In this document: positions 1 to 9,582 of the stretch, piece after piece
How the letters are laid out: each line of letters begins with the position of its first letter
How positions within the stretch are numbered: the first letter of the stretch is position 1
Origin: Oryzomonas japonica
Lineage (GTDB): Bacteria; Desulfobacterota; Desulfuromonadia; Geobacterales; Pseudopelobacteraceae
DNA length: 64,000 bases
Assembly: GCF_008802365.1 (NCBI RefSeq)
Contig: NZ_VZQZ01000010.1
Location: forward strand, 62,001 to 126,000
Direction of reading: 5' to 3'
Translations under genes and position numbers: made by a program
Notes under the pieces: generated by a model
What the model was told of the DNA's origin: nothing
Seen by the model: the letters and a program-made list of their open reading frames with translations, nothing else
Databases searched by the model: none

Positions 1-21
1 TTTGCGCGCTCGTGATTACAT

Positions 22-42
22 TGTAGAAAGAAGCAATCTACA
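22..42. promoter_or_regulatory. Inverted repeat upstream of the BI-1 gene
   Basis: TGTAGA (22-27) and TCTACA (37-42) form a 6-bp inverted repeat separated by 9 bp, about 20 bp before the start codon and just ahead of the ribosome binding site AAGGAG. It could be an operator or the foot of a small mRNA hairpin. No regulator can be assigned. Confidence 0.3.
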
Positions 43-62
43 GACAAAAAGGAGCGCACGAT

Positions 63-746
63 ATGCCTTTCCCATCATCACCACGCAGCACGTCATTTCC
101 CCGTCCCGTAGCCACGGCGCAGAGCACCACCATGGGCGCGGTCTACGGCTGGATGGCCGCCGGCCTCTGCCTCACGGCCCTCGTATCCATGGCGGTCGTC
201 AGTTCCCCGGCGTTGTTCAACGCACTTTACACCAACAGGATGGTCTTTTTCGGGCTGATCATTGCCGAGTTCGGACTGGTCTTTGCCATCGCCGGTTTTG
301 CCGTCCGCATGGGCACCGCCACGGCGGCCCCCCTCTTCCTGCTCTATTCGGCGCTCAACGGGGTGACGCTCTCGGGGATTTTCCTGGTCTACACCGGCCA
401 GTCCATAGCTTCCGCCTTCCTGAGCACCGCCGGCACCTTCGGCGCCATGAGCGTGTACGGATTCGTCACCAAGCGTGACCTGACCTCCCTGGGGTCGTTC
501 TGCTTCATGGGGCTGATTGGCGTCGTCATCGCCTCCGTGGTGAACATCTTCCTCCACTCCACCATGCTCCAGTTCATGGTCAGCGGCATCGGCCTGATCG
601 TTTTCATCGGCCTTACCGCCTACGATACCCAGAAGCTCAAGGGAGTCAGGGGCGGCGCGGCGGTAGCCGGAGCGCTCGCCCTGTACCTCGATTTCATCAA
701 CATCTTCCTCATGATGCTCCAGCTTTTCGGCGACCGGAGAGACTAG
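63..746 (+). CDS. Bax inhibitor-1 (BI-1/YccA-type) family integral membrane protein
   Basis: The 227-residue product has a polar N-terminus of about 25 residues followed by roughly seven closely spaced hydrophobic helices, the layout of bacterial BI-1/TMBIM proteins. The late segment containing GLTAYDTQKLK is a family landmark in which acidic residues near the C-terminal helices gate ion leak in characterised homologues. It should sit in the inner membrane; a calcium-leak or stress role is known for some relatives but is not demonstrated for this branch. The start is well supported by AAAAAGGAG upstream of the ATG. It appears monocistronic, since a palindromic repeat lies immediately downstream. 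Confidence 0.9.
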   Translation: MPFPSSPRSTSFPRPVATAQSTTMGAVYGWMAAGLCLTALVSMAVVSSPALFNALYTNRMVFFGLIIAEFGLVFAIAGFAVRMGTATAAPLFLLYSALNGVTLSGIFLVYTGQSIASAFLSTAGTFGAMSVYGFVTKRDLTSLGSFCFMGLIGVVIASVVNIFLHSTMLQFMVSGIGLIVFIGLTAYDTQKLKGVRGGAAVAGALALYLDFINIFLMMLQLFGDRRD

Positions 747-786
747 AGCTTCACCTGCTCCCAGAGCGACACGCGTGAAGTTCACG

Positions 787-834
787 ATGGTCAGGTCGCC
801 AAATTTCAAAATTGAAGATTGGCGATCTGACCAT
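787..834. repeat. Palindromic repeat of the GGTCAGGTC...TTCAAAATTGAA type
   Basis: Arms at 787-802 and 819-834 are near-perfect reverse complements (ATGGTCAGRTCGCCAA), with a short AT-rich centre built on TTCAaaaTTGAA. The same architecture, with a GTCAGGTC-like outer arm and an AATTTTGAA-like centre, recurs around 26195, 26775, 27037 and 27597. It lies in the 380-bp gap between the BI-1 and lipoprotein genes; no gene is seen in the rest of that gap. It may act as a transcription terminator or be a REP-like mobile palindrome. Confidence 0.7.
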
Positions 835-1126
835 TGTGAGTCCCCCTTGTGGAAGAGGAGAGACTTGTATACGGTCCGATTTAGGGGTAAAGTCTGCGTG
901 GCGGCCTGCCCGTAAAGGCAGCGTGGAAACCTGTTCCCCTTCGATACTCCCGATAGTGCCTTTGGTACGCTTAGCGGGCCCGCCGATCTCCAAACAATCA
1001 GCACGCAACATGGTAGTGTACTAAGCGCAGGCATCGATGTGGCGTCTCGGGAGATGTTCGGCCTTGGGAATCGCAGCGCCGCATAAATCGATGCGCCCAG
1101 AGACCTTTTGTTAGAGGAGGATCGTT

Positions 1127-2341
1127 ATGCGGACAGGATGGCCGGCGGTACTGGCACTGGTGCTGACCCTTGTCGTGGCGGGATGCGCCACGGCCCCCCC
1201 GAAGAAGACGCTTGCGGAGCGCAAGGCGGAACGCGCAAAAGCCGCCGCTGTTGCCGCGGCGAAACCCGCCGCGCCGCCGCGGGTCAAAAGTACGGGAACG
1301 CCCGAGGACGCCCGGAAGCACATGCTGCGAGGGATGGCCGCCATTGAGATGGCGAAGTCGCCCGAAGAGTTGGCCGTGGCCGAGGAGGAATTCCTGGCTG
1401 CCGCCGACATCGCCCCCCAGCTCGGCAGTGCCTGGTTCAACCTCGGCAAGGTGCAGACCCAGTTGGGGCGGTATGACGATGCGATCGCCAGCTACCGGCA
1501 GTATCTCGCGGTCGCGCCGGGGGCGGAAGACGCCCAGAAGGTGCGCGACGAGATCGTGAAGCTTGAGTTCCGCCAGGAACAGACCGCCCGGGAAAAAGGA
1601 CGGGCAGGCTCCTGGGTCGCCGCCACCGGCGCCTGGTACGGCTTGTCCATGGAGGGCAACGGCATCGTCCTCAAAACCGACCAGCGGCGGGTGAGCGAGC
1701 AGGAGGTGAACTCCACCTATACCCTGGTCGGGACCGTTCCAAATCTTATCCGTGCCCATGCCGAGCACCATCTGACGGCGCGGGGCAGCCGGCTCGCCGG
1801 AACCTGGAGCCGCGGCCCCGTCACCGCCGACAAGTGTCAGATCCCGCCGGACACCGCCGAGGTTGCCGGTGAAATAAACGAACGGGAAAAGAAGATCACC
1901 CTGCGCTACGAGGTCACCACCTTCAGCGCGTCAACCCAACTGGCGCTCCTGGGGGACGACTATTGCTCGGGAGTGGCGGTCACCGGCAAAAGAGGGGCCG
2001 AAGAGGTCCTCTATGGACCGCTGGGGCCCGCCGGTCTCGGTCCTGACGTCGCCTACTACGGTCTGATCTCCTGGTGGCCCGGCGGCCTTTCTTCCATCCA
2101 GCAGGACTGGCAGGGGCACCTTGTCGTGCGTCTCGACAACGAAACTGAGGCCTACGAGGCGGGGCTGAGGGACGAGGATGAAATCCTGGCCATCGACGGG
2201 GTACCGGTGAAGAGCCTCAACGCCGGCGAAGCGATGATGCGGCTCTACGGCCAGCCGGGCACTCCGGTCCGCCTCGACATCCTGCGGAAGGACGTGAAGG
2301 CCCCCATCACCCTCACCATCCAGCGGATACCGAACGTATGA
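1127..2341 (+). CDS. TPR- and PDZ-domain lipoprotein
   Basis: The 404-residue protein begins with a lipoprotein signal peptide whose lipobox is LVVAGC (Cys about residue 20), so it should be lipid-anchored outside the inner membrane. An Ala/Lys-rich linker (residues 25-60) leads to a TPR-like region (about 60-145, including AWFNLGKVQTQLGRYDDAI). A middle domain I do not recognise follows, then a C-terminal PDZ domain (about 320-395) with the AGLRDEDEILAIDGVPV core. TPR plus PDZ suggests a scaffold or quality-control partner in the envelope. The last codons overlap the next start by 4 nt (ATGA), so the two genes are translationally coupled. RBS is GGAGG before the ATG. Confidence 0.8.
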   Translation: MRTGWPAVLALVLTLVVAGCATAPPKKTLAERKAERAKAAAVAAAKPAAPPRVKSTGTPEDARKHMLRGMAAIEMAKSPEELAVAEEEFLAAADIAPQLGSAWFNLGKVQTQLGRYDDAIASYRQYLAVAPGAEDAQKVRDEIVKLEFRQEQTAREKGRAGSWVAATGAWYGLSMEGNGIVLKTDQRRVSEQEVNSTYTLVGTVPNLIRAHAEHHLTARGSRLAGTWSRGPVTADKCQIPPDTAEVAGEINEREKKITLRYEVTTFSASTQLALLGDDYCSGVAVTGKRGAEEVLYGPLGPAGLGPDVAYYGLISWWPGGLSSIQQDWQGHLVVRLDNETEAYEAGLRDEDEILAIDGVPVKSLNAGEAMMRLYGQPGTPVRLDILRKDVKAPITLTIQRIPNV

Positions 2342-3858
2342 TGCGCCGCGCGGCGATCTGCACGGCGGCGGCTCTGGCGGTGGCCGCCGGTTCCACATCG
2401 GGTTACGGCATCCCCGAGGTCAGTCGTTTCAAGATGGACTGCGAAGCGTCGGTGCGGGCTCTCGCCTACCAGGGGTACAAGTGCACCTGCTCGGGCGGTC
2501 AACTGGACTGCGGCGGCAAAGCCGCCGCGAAGCCGCTCCGCCCTCCCTCCGCCTCGCAAGAGGCACAGATGAAATCTATGATCGTCGGGGGCATCTTCCA
2601 GGGGCTCATCGCCAACATGAGCGCCTCCCAGCAGGGAAACTCCCCGGCTCTCCGGTCGCTCATGGAGCAGCACGATGCCTCCGTTCAGGCAGCCCGCCAG
2701 GCGGAAGAGCGGCGGCGGACGGAGGAGGCGGAGTTCCAGGCGGAACGGGACCGGATGCTCGGGACGTACAAGGGGCTGGAGGGTGCGTCCTCCCTGGGCT
2801 TCAAGGATAGCGGAGGCGGCCTGGACTTCAAGACGCTGGACGGGGGGGCGGAGACGATGGCCGCCGCTGCCCGGCAGCCGTTCGACACCGCGGGAGGGGG
2901 CGTAAAGCCGGTGGATGCCGTGGCGGGCGGGGGTGGCACCTCCTTTTTCGGCGATACCATGCCGGAAGCCGACCTGCGGCTCCTGGCCGATCCCGAGAAC
3001 GACCCGCGGGTGGTGGATCTGCGCAACGCCGTCACGTACACCGCCGGAAACCTGAAGGAGGATGGTACGAAACCGGTTCCCCGGAAGGAGAAGAAGGCGA
3101 AGGGTGAGGGAGAGCCCATCATCGAGCCTCCCGACTGCGTCGCCCTCTCCCGGAAGCTGGACTCCTTCCTGGAGCAGCGCACCAAATTCCACAAGACGAT
3201 CCTTCTGGCCCAGAATCAGGTGGCCGACTGGGAGGCCACGAACCGGAGCGCGCTGGTGAACGCGGCGAAGGACGGCATCGAGTATTTCACGGGCGGCTTG
3301 CTGGAGACCCTGGCCAACAGGGGCAAAGCGGCGGAGCGTTTGCAGGAGATCTACACCCGGAACGCCTCCCGGATGGCGGCGGAAGGTGTGGACATTCTGG
3401 CGCTGGAGGCGAAGATTCGCCGGCTGCAACTCCTCTCGTCGGCGGGGAAGGCGGCGGAAGTGGCAAGCCAGGTAAACGACTGGCAGACCTTCGTCAAGGA
3501 CGGCATGTCGGCGCTCCTGGCGCAGCTCAACGCCTCCAACGGGGAGGTGCGGGAGATTCTGGCGGACCCGAAGGTGGGGAAGTACTTCCAGACGGAGAGC
3601 CCCGAACTGAACACGCTGCTGGACATCAGCAAGATCGCGGCGGCCAACCGGATCTTCGGCAAGTGGGTTAAAAACCAGCTTCCGATCATCGGCCTGACGG
3701 AAATCTCCCTGAAGCAGCTTTACAACGGCAGCGAATGGGCCGCGAGTTTCTACCGGCTCGCCAAGGCGAACGACATCAACGGCAAGGTGCTGGAGAGCGC
3801 CAAAGGGCTCCAGAAGCACATCGACGACACGCGGATCGCGCTGAAGGCGTGCCGCTAG
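2338..3858 (+). CDS. Exported hypothetical protein coupled to the TPR/PDZ lipoprotein
   Basis: The 506-residue product starts MMRRAAICTAAALAVAAG and has a signal peptide cleaved near residue 22. A Cys-containing N-terminal segment (Cys at about 36, 48, 50 and 57) is followed by a long Glu/Arg/Gln-rich helical region (about 100-150) suited to coiled coil, a Gly-rich linker, then a mainly helical C-terminal half (260-505) ending in Cys-Arg. I do not recognise the family. The ATGA overlap with the preceding lipoprotein gene indicates one operon and probably a shared envelope function. Confidence 0.7.
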   Translation: MMRRAAICTAAALAVAAGSTSGYGIPEVSRFKMDCEASVRALAYQGYKCTCSGGQLDCGGKAAAKPLRPPSASQEAQMKSMIVGGIFQGLIANMSASQQGNSPALRSLMEQHDASVQAARQAEERRRTEEAEFQAERDRMLGTYKGLEGASSLGFKDSGGGLDFKTLDGGAETMAAAARQPFDTAGGGVKPVDAVAGGGGTSFFGDTMPEADLRLLADPENDPRVVDLRNAVTYTAGNLKEDGTKPVPRKEKKAKGEGEPIIEPPDCVALSRKLDSFLEQRTKFHKTILLAQNQVADWEATNRSALVNAAKDGIEYFTGGLLETLANRGKAAERLQEIYTRNASRMAAEGVDILALEAKIRRLQLLSSAGKAAEVASQVNDWQTFVKDGMSALLAQLNASNGEVREILADPKVGKYFQTESPELNTLLDISKIAAANRIFGKWVKNQLPIIGLTEISLKQLYNGSEWAASFYRLAKANDINGKVLESAKGLQKHIDDTRIALKACR

Positions 3859-3945
3859 GAGCGGAGGGCCGCCATGGCCGCGCTGGGGGCGGCGGGAAGG
3901 TATCGCATCGGCAGGTCACGGCAATCAACCCGCATGGCCGATCCC

Positions 3946-4719
3946 CTACCCCACGCATCCCCGCTCCCGCAGACTGCGCGCCAGGATCTCCACCGCCAGG
4001 TTGAGGTTGGTTTCCGCATTCAGGCCGGGGCCGAGCAAGCGAGCCTGGCCGGCCGGGGTAAGCAGCCGGTCGTCATACGCGGCCTTGGGGCATAACCGGC
4101 GCAGTTCGCTGGTCAGGTGGGCAAAGTTCAACTCCCGCGACATCTTCATGGCGTCGCCGAGTCCATCGAAGGTCATGCCGCTCTGGCTGAAGACGGCCGG
4201 CGACCGCGTGCCGGCATAGAGATGGAGGGATTTGCTGCGCTCCTCGGTCGACACCACCTCCTGGCGCTCGACCTTCGTGGTCATCGGCACCCCCCCGGCA
4301 AGAAGGGTCTTGCCGAGGCTGAGCTTGCGCTCGGTCACGGTCTTGGTCTCGGTGAACCCGACAACGCTCGTACACGGCAGGAGCAGATCGACATCGTCGT
4401 AGAGGATCTCCGCCTGCTGCCCGTCGCCCGACTCGATGCGCAGCGCCCACTTTTTGAACTCGAAGCGGCGCACCACGAACCGCCCTCCCCTGCCGCGCAC
4501 CTCCGTGGCGTCGAAGACCAGCGTGGCGAACCCGCTCCGCTCCAGCTTCCCGGCCAGGGCAAAGGCCCGCTGCGGATCGGCGAAACTGGCCACGACGGCA
4601 GGTCCGCCGCCCAGCATCCGGGGCCGCGCTTCATAGGCCGTTATGCCGAGAGCCGCGGCGAGTGCCTGGACCAACTCGTCAGCCCCTTCCCGCCAATGAC
4701 AAATGGCAACCACGTGCAT
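3946..4719 (-). CDS. Hypothetical cytosolic protein
   Basis: The 257-residue product starts at the ATG whose first base is 4719, because GAGGAG lies 6 nt upstream; a longer reading from 4758 lacks such a site. No signal peptide or membrane segment is visible. The N-terminal 70 residues look like a small alpha/beta domain, followed by a beta-rich stretch containing RRFEFKKWALRIESGD and a helical C-terminal third. I do not recognise a family. It is convergent with the exported-protein gene at 2338-3858 and has no operon partner. Confidence 0.65.
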   Translation of the reverse strand: MHVVAICHWREGADELVQALAAALGITAYEARPRMLGGGPAVVASFADPQRAFALAGKLERSGFATLVFDATEVRGRGGRFVVRRFEFKKWALRIESGDGQQAEILYDDVDLLLPCTSVVGFTETKTVTERKLSLGKTLLAGGVPMTTKVERQEVVSTEERSKSLHLYAGTRSPAVFSQSGMTFDGLGDAMKMSRELNFAHLTSELRRLCPKAAYDDRLLTPAGQARLLGPGLNAETNLNLAVEILARSLRERGCVG

Positions 4720-5023
4720 GGTGTTCTCCTCAAAGAAAAATCCGGCGACAGACTTCAAGATAGCACTTCAGGACGAGAACGCAACAACCGAGAGGCCTGA
4801 AACACGCCGCCTCCCCGGTACAACCGCCACGTCGCTATCTAATGTTGCACCCAAACCGCGCCGCTTGTGATATAATTGGTACGCAAATTATAGATGCATG
4901 GGTGAATGGCCGATAAAGCCACGGTCGGCGGGTAGACCGGAGGGGGTACAACGGAGCGGGCGGGCAGTTCAGTTTGCCCGGAACTGAGCATCGTCCGCGA
5001 AGAGGATTTTGTGGAGGGACGCC
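4720..5023. other. Intergenic region, no gene seen
   Basis: This gap separates a minus-strand gene from a short plus-strand gene, so it should carry two divergent promoters. A locally AT-rich segment around 4860-4900 is the most promoter-like part. No repeat or structured RNA was recognised. Confidence 0.4.
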
Positions 5024-5167
5024 ATGCAACCATCCCGGATTTCTGTTTATGTGGTTGTAGCACTGCTTGCCGTGATGATAGGGCTGTACTATCTGCACTG
5101 CGAAACGCAGGCCGACAAAAACTGCCCGGTCAACGTCATCCAGCTCTTTACCAAGGCCAAGTTCTAG
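5024..5167 (+). CDS. Small single-pass membrane protein
   Basis: A 47-residue ORF starts at an ATG preceded by GGAGG at good spacing. Residues 6-24 (SVYVVVALLAVMIGLYYLH) form one hydrophobic helix, followed by a short polar tail with two Cys (residues 26 and 34) and a Lys-rich end. It could be a membrane anchor or regulator of an envelope complex, but there is no direct clue to function. The clear RBS and helix are the reasons for calling it. Confidence 0.55.
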   Translation: MQPSRISVYVVVALLAVMIGLYYLHCETQADKNCPVNVIQLFTKAKF

Positions 5168-5495
5168 CGACCGCGCCACCTCAGTTCCTACGGAGAGGGT
5201 GCATCCCCACGGTTCGACCGCGAATCATGGGGCAGCCGCCCAGGGACTCCCCGTCTCTCGCGACGCCATCCCCGCCGCCCTCCGCCTCCGGAAGCTCGCG
5301 TAGTTCCCCCGACGACTTCGCCGGTGCCTGCTGCCGCCCTAGTGCCCCCACGTTGGTGACCGGCGATCCCCATTGTCCGCATGATGAAAATGCCATTGCA
5401 AACAATACGCATAAGTACCATTATGAAAAAGGGTCGGCCGAACCGTCAACGGGTTGGAAGCCGGCCCATACTTATTGGCTTACAGGAGTAGGTTG
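5168..5495. other. Intergenic region, no gene seen
   Basis: No ORF with a plausible RBS is seen between the small membrane protein and the YgjV-like gene. The sequence is mixed-composition, with an AT-richer segment near 5390-5430 (CAAACAATACGCATAAG) that could hold the promoter of the downstream gene. Confidence 0.35.
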
Positions 5496-6041
5496 GTGGA
5501 ATTTTTTTCTCTGTCCCAGTGCGTGGGATATATCGCGTTCGTTCTGGGGTTTATCGCATTTCTTCAGAAAAAGGATCGCCCCCTCAAGTTTTTCGTCGGC
5601 CTCGAAAGCATCGCCTACACCGTGCACTTCTCTTTGCTCGGCAACCCGACCGCCGCGGCGAGCGCCCTGCTCACGAGCCTCCGTTCCTTCCTGGCGTTAA
5701 AGACCCGCTCGTCCCTGGTGGCGGTCGTCGTCATCGTCGCCAATGTCGGTATCGGCCTGATGCTGACGAAAAGCCTCTTCGGCTGGCTTCCCGTGATCGG
5801 TTCGTGCGTCTCCACGTATGCCATATTCACCATGAAGGGCATACCCATGCGGCTCGTGATCCTCTCCAGCACCTTCTGCTGGCTGGCGAACAACATCCTC
5901 AGCGGTTCTATCGGCGGCACCCTTCTCGAGACGGTCATCGCCATCGTCAATACCTCGACCGTCCTGCGCATGTGGCGCTCGGCCGCACTTGAACGCTCCG
6001 GGGACCCGGCGGGGGAGCTGGCGCCGATTAGTAAACCATAA
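5496..6041 (+). CDS. YgjV-like inner membrane protein
   Basis: The predicted 181-residue protein is almost wholly hydrophobic, with about six helices, and matches the plan of the bacterial inner membrane protein YgjV family (Pfam Imp-YgjV): an opening segment CVGYIAFVLGFIAFLQKKDR and a C-terminal helix with NTSTVLRMWR. The biochemical role of the family is unknown. A GTG at 5496, 7 nt after AGGAG (5484-5488), is preferred; a TTG at 5493 and an upstream ATG at 5454 are alternatives. The downstream gap is short before the convergent ietS gene. Confidence 0.75.
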   Translation: MEFFSLSQCVGYIAFVLGFIAFLQKKDRPLKFFVGLESIAYTVHFSLLGNPTAAASALLTSLRSFLALKTRSSLVAVVVIVANVGIGLMLTKSLFGWLPVIGSCVSTYAIFTMKGIPMRLVILSSTFCWLANNILSGSIGGTLLETVIAIVNTSTVLRMWRSAALERSGDPAGELAPISKP

Positions 6042-6108
6042 GAGGATAAGCTGGTTAGTGATCCCTCGGCGACTTATTTGGTGCCTGTTGCCCCCTATTG
6101 GCCCTGAG

Positions 6109-8589
6109 CTAGATGGCAACTTCAACAACGGGACTAATCATGTTTTGAACGGTGGTATACAGATCCACATTCTCTTCAGGGGTTGATATTGATATCACAA
6201 GTGCATACCGCGCCCGTTTATTCCATCGGTCAAGATGATGGCGTTCCCGCCACCAACCTATGACCGGGTATACGGCCATGTACCCTCTCGCGGCAAGCTC
6301 AGCAGCTGTGCCTCGCCACCTGTCAGAATGAACTGACCCAAGCCCTCTCAGATCTGGCCCTATATCCCAGCGTTTCGCATCGCTTTTCGACTTAATGTCC
6401 ATCTCTTCATCATGTGCAGCTCGGTTAATTCTCTGCCGAAACTGCTCCAAATTTTCCTCGGGAGTCTTTACATCGAAGCGAAGCCCGTGGGAGGCATACC
6501 GATATCTTCTCGTCCAACCTCGTCTGGCAGGATTGGGTTCAATGAAGTAGGATAAGGTAACCCGCATTTCTACATAAGTTTCTCCAAGGTCTTGAAGCAC
6601 CTGCACCGGCCAAGGTATGGAGTGGATGTGCATATCCTTTGTCTTGAAATTGCTTTTTTCCTTATCGTAGGGCTGCAATGAATCCTGAGCTATCATCGTC
6701 AAGGAATTCCTGGCACTCCAGATAGCCCTATCCAAATCTGGAACGCCATATCCGCAATATTTGAGAAGGTTTCTGATACCATCTCGTTTTCCGTTTTTAA
6801 ACCTATCCATCATTGCCGGCGTCCAGTCAGCACTGTGAATCAAAAGTGCCCGAACCGTTTCCGGCCATAACGCAGGATAATGCGCCTGGATAATGGCCGC
6901 CATCCTACTGACCAAAGCAGTAGCCGCGCTGGTGTCACCTGTGGTTACGAGTGGCTTCGTCGTAAAATTCCGGCCTGTGGTGAGAATGTCAAGCGTATCA
7001 ATGTGATCTGCCAAGCCGGTTTCGGGGTTGGTTGCCATGTTGCCGCCCTCCATGACCAGATCCGGTTTCGCCGGCCACCCCCCTTCCCAATCCATGGATG
7101 TGCAACTACAAGGGCTCAGGTCGCCATAGGAGGCTACCGGTTGCCAAGCAGGATATTCAGCCTCATTAATTGAGCATTTTTCTGTGAAGGCCCCGATAGT
7201 CAGGGCATTCCAAGACTGGCCGGGGTCTTGGACGCAGTCGGTCATATTGCTGTCAGGGTATAAATGACGGTTTTCAAAGGCGGTGTTTCCGGCGGCAACG
7301 ACAACAAGGCGGCGTTCGTCATCGTCATAGCCCGAAGAAAGTTTATCGATGGCGGCAGACCAAGAGGAAGGTTTCCCTTGGTCCTTACCATTCGTTGAAA
7401 TAGCTAAATTGAGCACTCGGCGACGAAAGGGAGCAAACACTTCCGCTCGGGCCACGGCTTCTTCTGTGATAGCTCCATACAAATCAGGGCGATTCTCGCC
7501 AAAAGGAGGAAGCACTTTCACTGATTCGAGCCGATGTGCCAACTGTATGGGATCTCTAGTCGCAAGCATTTCAGTAAGATCGCCGTACAGGGCAAGACCT
7601 GCCATTTCCGTCCCGTGTCCCTTATGGTCCGTGACCCCCCAGGTGGGTTCATAAGCATCCATATCCCCAGGGTCCAATCCAACGGCCAGTAAGGGGTGCC
7701 CATTATTTACGCCCGTATCCAGCAGACAAACAGCTGGGGAGTCCTTTGCTGGTGGCTCGATCAACCGCAATGCATCATCAATCCATTTAAACTGTTCTAC
7801 AGTTCCCATAGTTGTGAAAAAATCTGCAGTTTCCTTAGCCCTTCGTAGTTCAGCGATGCAGTTAAGAAGGGTTACTGACCTGGCAATCTGTGCCTTTGTC
7901 CCCTTAGCGGCAACAACGGTCCGCTCTGGAAACTTTATTTCTCGCCCCAACTCGAGCCCCAGTTTCTGTGCATGCTCCCTAAAAAAGCTGGTAAAAGCCT
8001 CGCGGTCGCTTCCTACCCTGAGCCAAACCTCCCACCATATCTCCTCATCATCAACAGGGAAAAGTGTAGTATCATCGGTCCAGAGAGCGTCAACAACGGC
8101 TTTCCGCATATCACTGATACTATCCACAAGTGGCTGATTGACAGGCTTTCCCTTCTTCTCTGTTTCCTTTTCCAGATAATCGTTAAATGCTTTAAAAAAA
8201 TGGTCCAATTTTCCTTCTGGAACGAAACAGGTGGCAAGCATCCTTCGGTCAACAAGTTTTACGGCAACGAGCTCAATGCCGTCTCTCACTGACTCCAAAC
8301 TTTCCAACTTGAGTTCAAAATCAGGAGCGCTTTCGAACTGTAGGTAGATGCCATTCCCGCTGTCAATGCCGAACGCCGTCTGTTCCCGGCCGACTTCCTC
8401 GGCCTCTTCTTTGATCCGTTCCAACTTGGCAAGCAAAAATTGACCATGCTGCTGCCTATCACGCACTGGATGTTTGTGTGTAGTTCCACCAGATAATACT
8501 GAAGTATAGAGTTCGGTATGTGCGGTACCGGTCAAAACAAGGTGAGGTAAATTTGGGGTGTGTTGTTCAGTCATAGAGTATTGGGGCAA
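6109..8589 (-). CDS. ietS: IetS-like subtilisin-family serine protease (defence)
   Basis: The 826-residue protein carries an S8 protease domain in its middle: catalytic Asp at about 291 (CLLDTGVN), His at about 325 (DHKGHGTEMAG) and Ser at about 554 (GDTSAATALV), with the oxyanion-type AAGN motif near 433. The N-terminal 270 and C-terminal 200 residues are non-catalytic and probably regulatory. There is no signal peptide, so it acts in the cytoplasm. It lies 9 bp downstream of an AAA ATPase gene in the same orientation. This ATPase-plus-subtilisin arrangement is that of the IetAS system, described for plasmid incompatibility escape and anti-phage defence. The first codon is TTG (8589); an ATG at 8574 is equally possible. 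Base composition is lower in GC than the neighbouring host genes. Confidence 0.85.
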   Translation of the reverse strand: MPQYSMTEQHTPNLPHLVLTGTAHTELYTSVLSGGTTHKHPVRDRQQHGQFLLAKLERIKEEAEEVGREQTAFGIDSGNGIYLQFESAPDFELKLESLESVRDGIELVAVKLVDRRMLATCFVPEGKLDHFFKAFNDYLEKETEKKGKPVNQPLVDSISDMRKAVVDALWTDDTTLFPVDDEEIWWEVWLRVGSDREAFTSFFREHAQKLGLELGREIKFPERTVVAAKGTKAQIARSVTLLNCIAELRRAKETADFFTTMGTVEQFKWIDDALRLIEPPAKDSPAVCLLDTGVNNGHPLLAVGLDPGDMDAYEPTWGVTDHKGHGTEMAGLALYGDLTEMLATRDPIQLAHRLESVKVLPPFGENRPDLYGAITEEAVARAEVFAPFRRRVLNLAISTNGKDQGKPSSWSAAIDKLSSGYDDDERRLVVVAAGNTAFENRHLYPDSNMTDCVQDPGQSWNALTIGAFTEKCSINEAEYPAWQPVASYGDLSPCSCTSMDWEGGWPAKPDLVMEGGNMATNPETGLADHIDTLDILTTGRNFTTKPLVTTGDTSAATALVSRMAAIIQAHYPALWPETVRALLIHSADWTPAMMDRFKNGKRDGIRNLLKYCGYGVPDLDRAIWSARNSLTMIAQDSLQPYDKEKSNFKTKDMHIHSIPWPVQVLQDLGETYVEMRVTLSYFIEPNPARRGWTRRYRYASHGLRFDVKTPEENLEQFRQRINRAAHDEEMDIKSKSDAKRWDIGPDLRGLGSVHSDRWRGTAAELAARGYMAVYPVIGWWRERHHLDRWNKRARYALVISISTPEENVDLYTTVQNMISPVVEVAI

Positions 8590-8598
8590 TTTATCGGA

Positions 8599-9582
8599 TT
8601 ATTTTGGCCGAATAGCTTTGCGTTCTGACAAGTTTTTGAGTATGTCGCCTGTAACCACCTTTTGACGATCATGGATTATTGCTTCCTTTATTGCCTCTTC
8701 GCATGCTCTTGTAATATCTGCATAACTGAGTCCCAGTGCCGTGTCAGCGAGTTTTATCCAATCTATTTTTGATTTTGGAAATATCGACAACTTGGCTTGC
8801 AATGCGCTGATAAGTTGTTCGTGTTCAGGCAACCCATATTCGACCACATCGTCAAATCTACGAAAGAGAGCATAATCGAGAATATCAGGATGGTTGGTAG
8901 CGGCGAGAAGAATGCTATCCGAATCATCCTGTTCGATCAGTTGGAGGAAGCTGTTCAACACGCGCCGGATTTCGCCAACGTCGTTACTTAAACCTCGCTG
9001 TGAACCGATGGAATCGAATTCGTCAAATAGATAAACCCCTCTCGATTGGCTGATAGCATCAAAAATTAGCCGTAACTTTGCAGCGGTTTCGCCCATAAAT
9101 TTAGTAATCATACTATCCAGGCGAACAACGAAAAGTGGAAGACCTAACTCGCCGGCAAGTACGGCTGCTGACATCGTCTTCCCCGTACCGGGAGGACCGA
9201 CCAAAAGAAGCTTCTTCCGGGGAGCTAATCCAAAAGACCGAATCTTGGCAATTTGACGATGTTCTTTAATTATTCTAACAAGCCGTTCATGAACGTTTTC
9301 GTCGAGAATCATGTCAGGAAGCCGAAATTTCGGATATGATACCGATAGCAGAGATGAAAGCTCACCACGTGGCTGAGCAATTGGAACCGCTTTTCTTGTG
9401 CCCCTTAGGGGCTGTTTATCCGTTTTTGCGTCATCAATAAGTGCCCTCAGCTCATGGGCAATTTTAGCATGCCCTAACTTCGCTTCATGGGCAGCCACCT
9501 GCATTGCTACTGCATAGAAATGGGCTTCATCGCCATCAACATGGGACTTCAAAAGGGCTTTTAATTGTTCAGCGCTGGCCAT
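8599..9582 (-). CDS. ietA: IetA-like AAA+ ATPase (defence)
   Basis: The 327-residue protein has a helical N-terminal domain (1-85) and a AAA+ core: Walker A GPPGTGKT (about 129-136), Walker B VYLFDEFD (about 183-190), sensor-1 region LLAATNH (about 225-231) and an arginine pair RRFDD just after. It should form a hexameric ATPase. In the IetAS family the ATPase is thought to control the paired subtilisin-like protease, here encoded immediately downstream. It is the promoter-proximal gene of the pair; the 5-prime leader contains tandem and inverted repeats (9782-9882) and, further out, the composite element at 10278-10441. Confidence 0.87.
   Translation of the reverse strand: MASAEQLKALLKSHVDGDEAHFYAVAMQVAAHEAKLGHAKIAHELRALIDDAKTDKQPLRGTRKAVPIAQPRGELSSLLSVSYPKFRLPDMILDENVHERLVRIIKEHRQIAKIRSFGLAPRKKLLLVGPPGTGKTMSAAVLAGELGLPLFVVRLDSMITKFMGETAAKLRLIFDAISQSRGVYLFDEFDSIGSQRGLSNDVGEIRRVLNSFLQLIEQDDSDSILLAATNHPDILDYALFRRFDDVVEYGLPEHEQLISALQAKLSIFPKSKIDWIKLADTALGLSYADITRACEEAIKEAIIHDRQKVVTGDILKNLSERKAIRPK

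Noticed and set aside
2245-3819. A 524-codon minus-strand ORF opposite the exported protein gene
   Set aside because: It lies entirely antisense to a gene with signal peptide, RBS and operon coupling. Its product is a Pro/Arg/Leu/Val-rich low-complexity translation typical of GC-rich antisense frames.
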